A stretch of 57,811 nt of DNA from Sulfopaludibacter sp035606355 (GCA_035606355.1 DATNFO010000022.1:1-57811); one strand, 5' to 3'; shown: positions 1 to 10,412, counted from the stretch's first letter. The notes: generated by a model not told the origin, from the letters alone. A program made the numbers and translations.

Positions 1-115
1 CTTCGGCCTCAACATCTCCAGAGCGGAATACCGACCTCAAACGCGCCGCTACCGATACCAGGATGCACTACGCCGACTTTCATTTCTATCGGCGGCCCAC
101 AGGGCCATGGTTACT
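1..115. other. Left edge, no assignable gene
   Basis: All plus-strand frames are open over most of this short stretch, but none gives a translation I can place in a family. It could be the end of a gene whose body lies outside the window. No RNA gene or promoter stands out. Confidence 0.3.
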
Positions 116-175
116 CCCTTACGGTCACGGCTCCGTATGTAGTTGATGCTGCTAACGGAGCCGCGACCGTAAGGG
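116..175. repeat. Long hairpin repeat, copy 1
   Basis: Two 21-base arms (116-136 and 155-175) are reverse complements at 20 of 21 positions, around an 18-base loop. The loop, ATGTAGTTGATGCTGCTA, is close to the reverse complement of the loop of the hairpin at 9862-9931, so this is the same element in the opposite orientation. It lies between the window edge and mutS and resembles a REP or MITE-like dispersed element. No transposase is seen nearby. Confidence 0.75.
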
Positions 176-296
176 ATTGTGAAAAAATGTGACGTGCGCG
201 AGTTTTCAACAACGCAAGTAATTGAAAACAGGATGGTCGGAAAGCGGTTTTTCGCATTTTTTCACAATCCCGTCAGGGAGCGGTAAACGGTGCATC
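174..296. repeat. Nested inverted repeats plus one divergent tandem-type unit
   Basis: GGATTGTGAAAAAATG (174-189) is perfectly complementary to 255-270. Inside the 65-base interval GTTTTCAA (202-209) pairs with TTGAAAAC (222-229). Immediately after, 268-290 reads CCCGTCAGGGAGCGGTAAAC and onward, which matches the conserved part of the 82-bp unit repeated five times at 9911-10345. The layout suggests a foldable DNA or RNA element. The remaining bases up to the mutS stop hold no convincing gene. Confidence 0.65.
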
Positions 297-368
297 GAAA
301 GGCGAATGAATCGCGACGAGAACAGCAGCCGGATTTCTCAGGCAGCGGTAACCTGTACATCGACGATC

Positions 369-2975
369 TCACCGCTTGAGCTCCCTTTGCAATTCGGCGA
401 GCAACTGCAATGCTTCAATCGGCCGAAGCTCGTCGAGATTCAGCGCTCGTATACGCTCCGCAATCCCGTATCCCACAGGCTCGAAGAGGTTGATCTGTAC
501 TGGGCCGGCGGGCTCGGCTTCGGCCAACTGGCCCGTCACGGCGCGCTCGCTGCGTTCGTGCAGTTTCAACACTTCGCGCGCGCGTTCAATCACAGCGATG
601 GGCAGCCCCGCGAGCCGCGCGACCTCGATTCCGTAGCTGCGGTCCGCCTTCCCCGGTTCCACCTTGCGCAGGAAGATGATGTGATCGCCCGCTTCCTTCA
701 CGCTGACCATCAGGTTGCGCACGCCGTCGAGCGACTCGGCAAGCTCTGTCAGTTCGTGGTAATGCGTGGCGAAAAGCGTTTTTGCGCGGGTCTTTGCGTG
801 CACGTGCTCCACCACTGCCCAGGCGAGCGCGAGGCCATCATACGTGGCGGTGCCGCGGCCGATTTCATCCAGCACGATGAAACTGCGCGGCGTTGCGGTA
901 TTGAGAATGACGGCGGTCTCCGTCATCTCCACCATAAACGTGCTGCGGCCGCGCGCCAGATTGTCGCTCGCTCCGATTCGCGTGAAAACCCGGTCGATTA
1001 CCGGAAGGCTTGCCGATTCCGCCGGCACGAACGAACCCATCTGCGCCAGGATCGCGATGAGCGCCGCTTGCCGAAGGTAGGTGCTCTTGCCGCCCATGTT
1101 GGGCCCGGTGATGATGGCGATCAGGCCGTCGGAATCGTTCAGATAGAGGTCGTTCGGAATGAAACGGCCGCCTTCTTCACCGGCGAGGCGTTCGACGACG
1201 GGGTGGCGTCCCGCGAGGATGCGCATTTCGCCGCTCTCCGAAAACAGCGGCCGCCGGTAGCGATTTTCCGCGGCGACCTGCGCGAGTGATGCCGTGACGT
1301 CCAGTTCGGCGATCGCCGACGCGGTCGCGCGGATGCGCTGAGCCTGCGCCGCGGCTTGTTGCCGCACGGCCCCAAAGAGCTCCTTCTCAAGCGTCAGGAT
1401 CTTATCCTCGGCGTCGAGCACTTTGCGCTCGTAGTCCTTCAACTCCGCGGTGGTAAAGCGCTCGGCGTTCGCAAGAGTCTGCTTGCGCTCATAGTCCGAG
1501 GGCGCAAGATGCAGGTTGGCGCGCGTGATCTCTATGTAATAGCCGAACACGTTGTTGAAGCGGACCTTGAGGCTCTGTATGCCGGTGCGCTGCCGCTCGC
1601 GCGCCTCGATATGTGCGATGTACTGCTTGCCGTTCTGGCTCAGGTCGCGCAGCTCGTCGAGCTCGGCGTTGTGTCCGGGCCGTATGGTGCCGCCATCCAC
1701 CAGGTTCAGCGGCGGATCGTCGGAAATCGCATCCAGAATCAGCCGCGCGACATCTTCCAGGTCATCGAGGCGCGCGTGGATGCTGCGCAGCCGCTCCGCC
1801 TGCTGCGTGTCGAAGCAGCGCTTCACTGCGGGAATCTTCTCCAGGCTGCGCCCGAGCGCCAGCACATCGCGCGGACCGGCGGATCCCAAGGTAACCTTCG
1901 CCAGCAAACGCTCCAGATCGAGAATTCCGTTCAACTGCTTGCGCAGCTCGGCGCGCAGGATGGTTTGCTGCAGCAATTCGCTAACGGCATCGAGCCGCTC
2001 TTCGATTTCCGCCCGATCCATGGAGGGGCGGAGCAGCCGCTGCCGGAGAAGGCGTCCGCCCATGCCGGTCTGGGACTGATCAAGCACCGCGAGGACGGTG
2101 GCCTGCTGCGAGCCGGGAGCGGCATCCGCCGCGAAGACGGGCTCCACCAGTTCCAGATTGCGGACGGTGACGGAGTCGAGCACCATGGAGTCGGCGCGAT
2201 TGTAGAACAGCGGCCGATCCAGATGATCCAGGGCAGCACGCTGCGTGTCGCGCAGGTAATGCAGCACCGCGCCCGCGGCCCCGACCGCCGCCGGACGCCC
2301 TGCGAGTCCGCAACCATCGAGCGACAGCAGCTTAAAGTGGTCCTTCAACGTTCGGGCTGCATAATCGGGAGTAAAAACCCATTCCTCGACTTCCGTGCGC
2401 ACGAATCGCGGCGCCGGAGAGCCTTCCGCAGCGGGCAGCGGCAGATCGCCCGGGAAGAGTGCCTCACGCGCGCCCAACTGTTCCAGCGCGCCCGCGACTT
2501 CGGCAGGCTCCATCTCCGTCACGCGAAATTCTCCGGTGGATAGATCGACGTGCGCTACCCCGGCGCGACCCTCCGCGCGCGCCACGGCGGCGAGATAGTT
2601 GTTCTCGCGGGACCGCACCAGGTTCGCATCCATCGCGGTGCCCGGCGTCACCACCTTAGTGATATCGCGCTTGACGAGTTTTTTGGCGGCCCTGGGATCT
2701 TCCATCTGGTCGCAGATGGCGACGCGATGGCCCTTCTGAATGAGGCGGGAAATGTAGCCATCCGCGGCGTGATACGGCACGCCGCACATCGGGATGGCGT
2801 TTCCTTTTTCTTTATTGCGCGCCGTGAGGGTGATTTCAAGTTCGCGCGCGGCCACTACCGCGTCGTCGAAGAAGAGCTCGTAAAAATCGCCCAGCCGGAA
2901 CATCAGCAGGGCGTTTGGGACCTGTTGTTTGAGGGCGTGGTATTGCCGCATCAACGGGGTCGACGCGGCTTCCAC
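369..2975 (-). CDS. mutS: DNA mismatch repair protein MutS
   Basis: MutS binds mismatches and small loops in DNA as a clamp-like dimer and starts ATP-dependent repair. The N-terminal mismatch-reading segment has GDFYELF, with the Phe-x-Glu that stacks at mispairs. The ATPase end has Walker A GPNMGGKST near residue 620, followed by the TRIGASDNLARGRSTF and VLDEIGRGTATYDG blocks. The frame is open to an ATG at 3044 that would overlap gdh. I prefer the GTG at 2975, preceded by a GGAAG-like ribosome site and 16 bases after the gdh stop, giving 868 residues. It probably follows gdh on one transcript. No mutL is visible. Confidence 0.95.
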   Translation of the reverse strand: MEAASTPLMRQYHALKQQVPNALLMFRLGDFYELFFDDAVVAARELEITLTARNKEKGNAIPMCGVPYHAADGYISRLIQKGHRVAICDQMEDPRAAKKLVKRDITKVVTPGTAMDANLVRSRENNYLAAVARAEGRAGVAHVDLSTGEFRVTEMEPAEVAGALEQLGAREALFPGDLPLPAAEGSPAPRFVRTEVEEWVFTPDYAARTLKDHFKLLSLDGCGLAGRPAAVGAAGAVLHYLRDTQRAALDHLDRPLFYNRADSMVLDSVTVRNLELVEPVFAADAAPGSQQATVLAVLDQSQTGMGGRLLRQRLLRPSMDRAEIEERLDAVSELLQQTILRAELRKQLNGILDLERLLAKVTLGSAGPRDVLALGRSLEKIPAVKRCFDTQQAERLRSIHARLDDLEDVARLILDAISDDPPLNLVDGGTIRPGHNAELDELRDLSQNGKQYIAHIEARERQRTGIQSLKVRFNNVFGYYIEITRANLHLAPSDYERKQTLANAERFTTAELKDYERKVLDAEDKILTLEKELFGAVRQQAAAQAQRIRATASAIAELDVTASLAQVAAENRYRRPLFSESGEMRILAGRHPVVERLAGEEGGRFIPNDLYLNDSDGLIAIITGPNMGGKSTYLRQAALIAILAQMGSFVPAESASLPVIDRVFTRIGASDNLARGRSTFMVEMTETAVILNTATPRSFIVLDEIGRGTATYDGLALAWAVVEHVHAKTRAKTLFATHYHELTELAESLDGVRNLMVSVKEAGDHIIFLRKVEPGKADRSYGIEVARLAGLPIAVIERAREVLKLHERSERAVTGQLAEAEPAGPVQINLFEPVGYGIAERIRALNLDELRPIEALQLLAELQRELKR

Positions 2976-2991
2976 GCCCCCAGCTTCCGGA

Positions 2992-4275
<1,284 letters not shown>

Positions 4276-4378
4276 ACACCCTCCGGAAAAACCATTATCA
4301 CAGGGAATGGGCGTGGAATGATGGAGGTATGTGGTTTGGCGGCAGCGCAGGCGCGCGGGCGGGCGAAATCTGTCCGAC

Positions 4379-4406
4379 TGCAACCGGTCTGGAGACCGGT
4401 CGCTAC
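4379..4406. repeat. Dispersed ACCGGTCT palindrome, copy 1
   Basis: The core ACCGGTCTGGAGACCGGT is an imperfect palindrome flanked by TGCA on the left and CGCTAC on the right. Near-identical elements occur at 14716-14745 (opposite orientation, one extra base) and 47895-47923. This copy sits in the promoter interval between the divergent gdh and pyk genes. It is a short REP-like repeat of unknown function. Confidence 0.7.
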
Positions 4407-4440
4407 TGCTACGCCGAGCTGGGCCTGCTTCGACGTTACA

Positions 4441-5871
4441 ATGGGTTTTCCCCCTCAGATGCCCAACTCCAAAATTGTCGCCACTCTCGGACCTGCTACC
4501 GATGCTCCTGGTGTCTTGCAGCAACTCATCGCGGCGGGCGCGGATGTGTTCCGCCTGAACGCGTCCCATGGGACCGCCGCCGATCATGCCGTGCGCATCG
4601 CGGCCGTGCGGGCGGCTGCCAGCGAAGCCGGCGCTCACATCGGCATACTCCTCGATCTGCAGGGTCCGAAAATTCGACTGGGCCGCTTTGCGAACGGCGG
4701 CTGCACTCTCGAGACCGGCGCTACCTTCACGATCACCACCGAGCAGATTCTCGGGAACTGCGAGCGCGCCTCCACCGGCTATTCCAAATTCGCTCAGGAC
4801 GTGCAGGCGGGAGATCGTATCCTGCTCGCCGACGGCAGTCTCGAACTCAAAGCGCTCTCCTCCGACGGCGTCAGCGTGCGCACCGTGGTGGTTTCGGGCG
4901 GGCCCATTTCCGATAACAAAGGCATCAATCTTCCCGGCGTCCAGGTGAGCATTCCTTCGCTCACCGAGAAGGATCTCGCCGACCTGCACTTTGCATTGAA
5001 TGCCGGTGTGGATCTCATCGCTCTCTCATTCGTGCGGACCGCGGAAGACGTGCTGGGTCTGCGAAACCGGCTTGGCGGACGTCCCGTTTCCATCGTTGCC
5101 AAGATTGAAAAGCCGCAGGGCTGGGACAATATCGAGTCCATCCTCAATGTCACGGACGGTGTGATGGTGGCGCGCGGCGATCTTGGCGTCGAGACCGCGC
5201 TCGAACGGGTGCCGCGCATTCAGAAATCCATCATCCGGCGCGCCCGCCGCAAGGCCAAATTCGTGATCACCGCGACGCAGATGCTGGAATCGATGATCGA
5301 GCATCCCACGCCCACACGCGCCGAAGTCAGCGACGTCGCCAACGCGATTTATGACGGCACTGATGCCGTGATGCTCTCGGCGGAAACTTCCATGGGCAAA
5401 TATCCTGTGGAGGCGGTGGGGTTCATGGCCCGCATCGCGCGCGAAGCCGAAGCTTCCATTCGCAACAAGGGCTACCAGGATCCGCCGCATCAGGCCAAGC
5501 CGACCAGCGCTGAGATTCTCGCCGATGCCGCGTATCATGCGGCGCGCGACGCGGCGGCGTCGGCAATTGTGGTGTTCACTTCGACGGGGTCGAGCGCGCG
5601 TCTGGTTTCGCGGTACCGTCCGCCGGTGGGTGTGTTCGCAATCACGCCGCACGATACCGCTGCCCGCCAGCTTGCCGTGAGTTACGGAGTAACGCCGCTG
5701 CTCGCGCCGGACGTTTCCAGCACCGACGAAATGCTCAGCCTGATGGATCGTGTGCTGATCGAAGGCGGCTATGTGCAGAAGGGCGAACTGGTGGTGTTTG
5801 TCGCCGGACAACCGGTGGGCCGGCCGGGAACCACGAATCTGATGAAATTGCACCGCGTCGGAGTAGGATAG
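4441..5871 (+). CDS. pyk: Pyruvate kinase
   Basis: It transfers phosphate from phosphoenolpyruvate to ADP, the last step of glycolysis. Family signatures are clear: RLNASHG, LLDLQGPKIRLG, the hinge DNKGINLPG, the active-site block KIEKPQGWDNIESI, ARGDLGVE and the MLESMIEHPTPTRAEVSDVA helix with its downstream DGTDAVMLSAET. The open frame begins at 4318, but the first 41 codons lie over a palindromic repeat and lack similarity. ATG 4441 (476 residues) or ATG 4459 (470 residues) fits the family length. A dehydrogenase gene follows after three bases, suggesting co-transcription. Confidence 0.94.
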   Translation: MGFPPQMPNSKIVATLGPATDAPGVLQQLIAAGADVFRLNASHGTAADHAVRIAAVRAAASEAGAHIGILLDLQGPKIRLGRFANGGCTLETGATFTITTEQILGNCERASTGYSKFAQDVQAGDRILLADGSLELKALSSDGVSVRTVVVSGGPISDNKGINLPGVQVSIPSLTEKDLADLHFALNAGVDLIALSFVRTAEDVLGLRNRLGGRPVSIVAKIEKPQGWDNIESILNVTDGVMVARGDLGVETALERVPRIQKSIIRRARRKAKFVITATQMLESMIEHPTPTRAEVSDVANAIYDGTDAVMLSAETSMGKYPVEAVGFMARIAREAEASIRNKGYQDPPHQAKPTSAEILADAAYHAARDAAASAIVVFTSTGSSARLVSRYRPPVGVFAITPHDTAARQLAVSYGVTPLLAPDVSSTDEMLSLMDRVLIEGGYVQKGELVVFVAGQPVGRPGTTNLMKLHRVGVG

Positions 5872-5874
5872 GGC

Positions 5875-6621
5875 GTGAGGGACAAAGTCCTCATCGTCAC
5901 CGCCTCCACCGGCATCGGCGCCGCGACTGCGCGGCTCGCGGCGGAACGCGGCGCTCACGTCGTGCTCGCGTCCTCCGATTCCGAATCGGCTTGGGAGCTG
6001 GCATCGGAAACCGGCGCGGAGGTTTGGATCGGCGACCTCACCCGTCCACAATCGGCGGACTCGGTAATCGGCGTGGCGCTCTCGAAGTTCGCTCGCGTCG
6101 ATGCGGTGTTCAATGCGGCGGGGTTGAGCGGCCGGCGCTATGGCGATGGTCCGGTGCACGAGTGTACGGACGAGGGCTGGGAGATCACGCTGAACCAGAA
6201 CCTGACCACCGTGTTCCAGATGTGCCGCGCCGCGGTGAACCGTATGCTGGAGCAGCAGCCGGGGGAGGACGGGCTGCGGGGCGCGATCCTGAACATCGGC
6301 AGCGTGCTGGCGAGCTCGCCGGAACCGGAAAACTTCGCGACGCACGCGTACGCCGCGGCGAAGGGCGCAGTGGAAGCGCTCACGCGCAATATGGCCGCGT
6401 ATTACGCTCCGCACAAAATTCAGGTAAACGCGCTAGCTCCCGCCGCGATACAGACGCAGGCGGTGCAGCAATCGCACGGTCCGCTGGAAGATTTTCTTAA
6501 GAAGAAGCAGCCGCTGACGGAAGGATTGATCGGCGTGCAGCACGTGGCGCGGGCCGCACTGTTTCTACTGAACTCGCCTGCGATTACCGGGCAGACGCTG
6601 CGTATCGACGCGGGCTGGTGA
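5875..6621 (+). CDS. Short-chain dehydrogenase/reductase
   Basis: A 248-residue single-domain SDR oxidoreductase that should act on an alcohol or carbonyl substrate with NAD(P). The cofactor-binding glycine motif is TASTGIG near residue 10, the NAG-type strand reads NAAGLSG, the catalytic serine lies in NIGSVLASS, and the YAAAK segment supplies the Tyr and Lys. The C-terminus (GQTLRIDAGW) is complete. The start is GTG 5875, three bases after the pyk stop with a GGATAGGG site overlapping that stop, so it is likely translated from the same mRNA. The substrate is unknown. Confidence 0.85.
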   Translation: MRDKVLIVTASTGIGAATARLAAERGAHVVLASSDSESAWELASETGAEVWIGDLTRPQSADSVIGVALSKFARVDAVFNAAGLSGRRYGDGPVHECTDEGWEITLNQNLTTVFQMCRAAVNRMLEQQPGEDGLRGAILNIGSVLASSPEPENFATHAYAAAKGAVEALTRNMAAYYAPHKIQVNALAPAAIQTQAVQQSHGPLEDFLKKKQPLTEGLIGVQHVARAALFLLNSPAITGQTLRIDAGW

Positions 6622-6695
6622 TGTTAGCCTCCTGGCAGGCCACAGGCAGGATTTCTGCCGGCACGTCAACCCGATCCCCGTTACACTGAATACGC

Positions 6696-7640
6696 ATGCT
6701 CGTCCTTGGGATTGACATCGGAGGCGCCCAGATCAAGGCGGGAATGGTGGACGAACAGGGGGCGATCCTGGCCTCCCGCACCATTCAGACGCCGGGCGAC
6801 CTGGATACGTTCGTGCCGTCGCTGCACGACGCTATCCGCTGGCTGCTTGAAGCCACTACGCAGCCGGCGGGGGTCGGCGTAGGCTGCAAGGGAATCATCA
6901 ACCCGGACAGCACCGTCGTGGAGCTTCTTCCGGGCGCGCTGCATTATCTCGAAGGATCGCGGCTATCGGACCTGATCGGCCTGCCTGCCGAGATTCCGGT
7001 TTTCGCCGATAACGATGCGCGCGTGGCGCTCGCCGGCGAAGTGGTGTGGGGCGCGGCGCGCGGAAAACGCGACGCTCTCATGCTGACGCTCGGCACAGGC
7101 GTGGGCGGCGCGGCGCTCTGCAATGGAGAACTGTTGCGCGGGCACACCGGCAGCGCAGGGCATCTCGGACACATCACCGTGGAACCTGACGGCGAACTCT
7201 GTGCGTGCGGCAATCGCGGCTGCCTCGAGACGGTGTTCTCGGCGCGCGCCATCGAAGGCGAGGCATGGAGCGCCGTGCACCGCGGCTGTTCCTCTTCGCT
7301 GACGCGCCTTTTCCGCGAGCAGCCGCAACTGGCAACGTGCCGTACCATTTTTCAGGCGGCCGCCGAGAATGATGCGGTGGCGCGCTCGATTGTGGATCGC
7401 GCGATCGCGAAACTTGCGGCCGGCGTCGCCGGTCTGCTGCACGTTTTCGATCCGGAACTGGTGATTGCCGGGGGCCAGGTGGCAAGCGCCGGCGCGGACC
7501 TGATAGAGCCGCTGCAGGAACAGGTGTGGGCGCGATCTCGTGGACTGCTGGGCCGCGACGTTCCGATCGTCGAACAGGAAGTTGCCGATCGAAGCGGAAT
7601 TGTAGGAGCGGCCGGGCTAGTACTTTCGCCGCGCGAATGA
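6696..7640 (+). CDS. ROK family sugar kinase (glucokinase-like)
   Basis: ROK kinases phosphorylate glucose, N-acetylated sugars or related substrates with ATP in the cytoplasm. The N-terminal phosphate loop is GIDIGG. The catalytic aspartate is in FADNDAR (about residue 106). The ROK zinc site is intact, with GHLGH (156 and 159) and CACGNRGCLE (cysteines 169, 171 and 176). Length 314 is typical and there is no N-terminal helix-turn-helix, which argues for a kinase and not an NagC-type repressor. Together with the pyruvate kinase upstream it points to sugar catabolism. The exact sugar cannot be read. Confidence 0.85.
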   Translation: MLVLGIDIGGAQIKAGMVDEQGAILASRTIQTPGDLDTFVPSLHDAIRWLLEATTQPAGVGVGCKGIINPDSTVVELLPGALHYLEGSRLSDLIGLPAEIPVFADNDARVALAGEVVWGAARGKRDALMLTLGTGVGGAALCNGELLRGHTGSAGHLGHITVEPDGELCACGNRGCLETVFSARAIEGEAWSAVHRGCSSSLTRLFREQPQLATCRTIFQAAAENDAVARSIVDRAIAKLAAGVAGLLHVFDPELVIAGGQVASAGADLIEPLQEQVWARSRGLLGRDVPIVEQEVADRSGIVGAAGLVLSPRE

Positions 7641-7716
7641 GTCGGAATGCAATCGCACAATGGCACTCAGGTCTCCGCGCAACCTTGGTAGATGCTTTGA
7701 TATTTTAGACGGAGAA

Positions 7717-7959
7717 ATGCTGTCTGAACTGGAATGCGATGCGTGTAAGGACTTGCTGGATGCAGCCTCCCTCGCGATCGCTCGGCACCTGCAAGCAATT
7801 TCGCGCCTGGACCTGGCGCGCATTCGCCACGAACTGGAGCTGATTCCGTGCATGGAAGCGGTGGTGAAAGAAGCCAGTCTCACGCGCGTAAATGCTGTCT
7901 CGGCCTATAAATATCACCGATCTACGCACTGCGTCGAACGTTCCGGACCGGCCGCGTAA
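7717..7959 (+). CDS. Small hypothetical protein
   Basis: An 80-residue protein starting at ATG 7717 with GGAG immediately upstream; a longer start at 7660 is possible but adds unlikely residues. It contains a cysteine pair near the start (ECDACK), a mostly helical charged middle, and HRSTHC near the end. This resembles small acidobacterial proteins of unknown function with a terminal His/Cys cluster, but I cannot name a family. Its 3' end overlaps the convergent ABC exporter gene by 38 bases. Confidence 0.5.
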   Translation: MLSELECDACKDLLDAASLAIARHLQAISRLDLARIRHELELIPCMEAVVKEASLTRVNAVSAYKYHRSTHCVERSGPAA

Positions 7960-9748
7960 GCCGCGCCGGGGCGCCCGTCGCCTGTAGCTTCGCCATTTCC
8001 GCATACCAGCCGCCGTACTCAATCAACTCCTCATGTGACCCGCGTTCGGCTACGCCGGTCTTATCCATGACGATGATTTCGTCCGCCAGCTTTCGGACGG
8101 TCGAGAGGCGGTGCGCTACGATGATCACCGTACGTCCTGCCAGCCAAGGCTCGATGTTGCGGAGAATTTTCTCTTCGGTTTCACTGTCCAAAGCACTCGT
8201 GAATTCATCCAACACGACTATCTTTCGGCTAGTATCCAGGGCGACCAAAGCCTGCGCCAGAGCGAGCCGCTGCTGCTGACCCTTCGAGAGCGTGACGCCG
8301 CCCTGTCCAATGCGCGTTTTATACTTCAGCGGCATGCGGCAGATGTCGTCGTGTATGCAGGCCGCTTTCGCGGCATCGACTACTTCGCGCAGCGTGGCTT
8401 CCGGGCGTCCGAAGCGAATGACATCGAACATGCGCGTCCCGGAAAAGAAGACGCCGCCGTCCTGCGAAACATGCGAGAACAGGCCGCGCAACTGTTCCAG
8501 CGGCCACTGGCGGACGTCGCGCCCGCAGATCTCTACCGTGCCGCCCTGCACATCGAACATGCGCGTGAGAACATTCTGGATGGTGGTTTTGCCGCAGCCT
8601 GACCGCCCCACAATGCCGAGCACCATGCCCGGTTCAATGGCCAGTTGCAGGTTGTTCAGCACGCGCTTGCCGCGACTGCGCGGATAGGCGAACTGCACGT
8701 TTTTCATGCGCACTCTTGCGCCCGCCACCTTCACCGGCCGCGCGGACCCATCGCTCGCGATGGCCGGCTTCTCCGACATCAGCTTGACCAGGACACGGGT
8801 GGGTTCCATGCCGTCGTAGATGCGCTCCAGCAGGCTCGCATAGCCGCCGAACGAGGCGAGCAACTGCTCGGTCAGCATATTGAGGTAGAGGATCATGGCG
8901 CCATCCAGCGCGTGATGGCGGTATTGCCAGATCCACACGCCCTGGCACGCGCGCTTGGCGATGGTGATCGCAAGATTGCGGCGGAAGCCGAAGCGGTTCC
9001 CAACGCGGGCTTCCGCGAGGCCTTCTTCCACGATGGCGCGCTGCACGCGATCGTAGTTGCGCAGAACCTGGCGTGATTGCCCGTATTGCACGACGGGCTG
9101 TATAGCCTCCACGGTTTCGGAGAACAAGCCGAAATCGCGGGTGTAATTGCGGTGACGGCGGCGAGCGAACGGTTGGCGCTCGCGGTTTTCCAGCAGCGTG
9201 AGCCAGAGGAAAATGGCGAGCGAGACCAGGAGCGCCGGCGTGGTGATCGGGCTGAAGATGAGCAGAGGAATGAGGCTGAAGCCGGTCTGTATGAGCGCCG
9301 GCGCAAGTTCGCGGCTGAGCCCCTCGGCGGTCTGCACGACTTTGCCGACCCCGTTATTCACTTTGCCGGTCAGTTCGCCGGACGATTGGCGCTGATGCCA
9401 TTCCATCGGCATGCGCAGCACTTTTTCCAGCGCTCCGTTGCGAAGGTTGGCGAACAGCGGATAGCTGATGCGAGCCGAAAAGAAGTAGTTGAGGGCGAGG
9501 TCAAAGCGCATGTTTGCGGCGTCGAACACCACAAACGCGAGGACGAACAGCCATTCGGGCACGGCGGTGTGCGCCAGCGCGAGCCGTAAGGCCCAGACGA
9601 GCGAATATCCGCCGAGCACCATCAGCGCCTGTCGCAGGACGACCCCTGCGATGTAGCGGCGATATTCCCGGGCGAAGGGTTTAAGAAGGTTGAAGTAGCT
9701 TTGGAACACGGAATCCTGGGGCTTAAAGACAATTGTAAGGGAAGGCAC
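7922..9748 (-). CDS. ABC exporter, fused permease and ATPase
   Basis: A 608-residue half-transporter with a six-helix type-I exporter membrane domain (about residues 20-310) followed by an ATP-binding domain. Walker A is GRSGCGKTT, the Q-loop is near SHVSQDGGVF, the signature is LSKGQQQR, Walker B is IVVLDEFTSALD, and the switch histidine is in IIVAHRLSTV. Such proteins work as dimers to export lipids, drugs or peptides. There is no peptidase or substrate-specific domain, so the cargo is unknown. The start may be ATG 9748 or GTG 9709. No partner gene is adjacent. Confidence 0.85.
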   Translation of the reverse strand: MPSLTIVFKPQDSVFQSYFNLLKPFAREYRRYIAGVVLRQALMVLGGYSLVWALRLALAHTAVPEWLFVLAFVVFDAANMRFDLALNYFFSARISYPLFANLRNGALEKVLRMPMEWHQRQSSGELTGKVNNGVGKVVQTAEGLSRELAPALIQTGFSLIPLLIFSPITTPALLVSLAIFLWLTLLENRERQPFARRRHRNYTRDFGLFSETVEAIQPVVQYGQSRQVLRNYDRVQRAIVEEGLAEARVGNRFGFRRNLAITIAKRACQGVWIWQYRHHALDGAMILYLNMLTEQLLASFGGYASLLERIYDGMEPTRVLVKLMSEKPAIASDGSARPVKVAGARVRMKNVQFAYPRSRGKRVLNNLQLAIEPGMVLGIVGRSGCGKTTIQNVLTRMFDVQGGTVEICGRDVRQWPLEQLRGLFSHVSQDGGVFFSGTRMFDVIRFGRPEATLREVVDAAKAACIHDDICRMPLKYKTRIGQGGVTLSKGQQQRLALAQALVALDTSRKIVVLDEFTSALDSETEEKILRNIEPWLAGRTVIIVAHRLSTVRKLADEIIVMDKTGVAERGSHEELIEYGGWYAEMAKLQATGAPARLTRPVRNVRRSA

Positions 9749-9861
9749 AAATCGAATTCAATTAACTGAAGATTAAAGGTTTGTACGTTTGTGCGGGGGG
9801 ATGTGCCCTCTTTTGGGGGCAGCACTGTCTGGGCTGTGACTCGAATCGCGGGCACCTTTTA

Positions 9862-9931
9862 CCGCTCCCTCACGGTCACGGCTCCGTTAGCAGAATGAAC
9901 TACATACGGAGCCGTGACCGTGAGGGAGCGG
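9862..9931. repeat. Long hairpin repeat, copy 2
   Basis: The arms 9862-9887 and 9906-9931 are perfect 26-base reverse complements around an 18-base loop. The loop is nearly the reverse complement of the loop at 137-154, so this is the inverted partner of that element. Its right arm runs straight into the first unit of the tandem array, sharing GTGAGGGAGCGG with it. Translated frames across it (repeated PLPHG) are artefacts of the repeat. Confidence 0.85.
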
Positions 9932-10345
9932 CAAACGGTGCCGGGGATCTTGGGTGCGTTTGAATGCGGCAAAAAAGCAAATTCGATATTTTTCACGAGC
10001 CCGTGAGGGAGCGGCAAACGGTGCCGGGGATTTTGGGTGCCTTTGAATGCGGCAAAAAAGCAATGCGATATTTTGCACGAGCCCGTGAGGGAGCGGCAGA
10101 CGGTGCCGGGGATTTTGGGTGCGTTTGAATGCGGCAAAAAAGCAATTCGATATTTTCACGAGCCCGTGAGGGAGCGGCAAACGGTGCCGGGGATTTTGGG
10201 TGCGTTTGAATGCGGCAAAAAAGCAACTCGATATTTTTCACGAGCCCGTGAGGGAGCGGCAAAAGGTGCCGGGGATTTTGAGTGCCTTCGAATGCGGCAA
10301 AAAAGCAATTCGATATTTCTACACAGCCCTGAGGGTCGCGGCTCC
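9911..10345. repeat. Tandem array, five units of about 82 bp
   Basis: TGAGGG recurs at 9921, 10004, 10086, 10167, 10249 and 10330, giving spacings of 83, 82, 81, 82 and 81. Each unit carries the same blocks in order: GTGAGGGAGCGGCAAACGG, TGCCGGGGATTTTGGGTGC, GAATGCGGCAAAAAAGCA and CGATATTTT. Two small hairpins are possible per unit, TCACG-AGCC-CGTGA across the unit junction and CGGCA-AACGG-TGCCG within it. The array ends in GGGTCGCGGCTCCGTAT, half of the flanking hairpin. There are no unique spacers, so it is not CRISPR. Nothing else occupies the 660 bases between the exporter and uppP. Confidence 0.9.
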
Positions 10346-10412
10346 GTATCTGCTCAACAGCCCCGCGTCTCTGCATTGAACAGCCTTCTCCGGCGTCCTA
10401 TAATCGAACTTC

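Noticed and set aside
222..1289. Long plus-strand frame opposite mutS
   Set aside because: It is the antisense shadow of a high-GC gene; the translation is low in family-like motifs.
4276..4989. Long N-terminal extension of glutamate dehydrogenase
   Set aside because: It lies antisense to pyruvate kinase and lacks family similarity; GTG 4275 with GGAGG gives the usual length.
9911..10345. CRISPR array
   Set aside because: Units are similar along their full 82 bases, with no short repeat plus unique spacer pattern, and no cas genes are present.
9859..10376. Several repetitive minus-strand frames (about 92-127 residues) rich in PLPHG
   Set aside because: They are translations of the hairpin and tandem DNA repeat, exist in multiple frames and have no ribosome sites.
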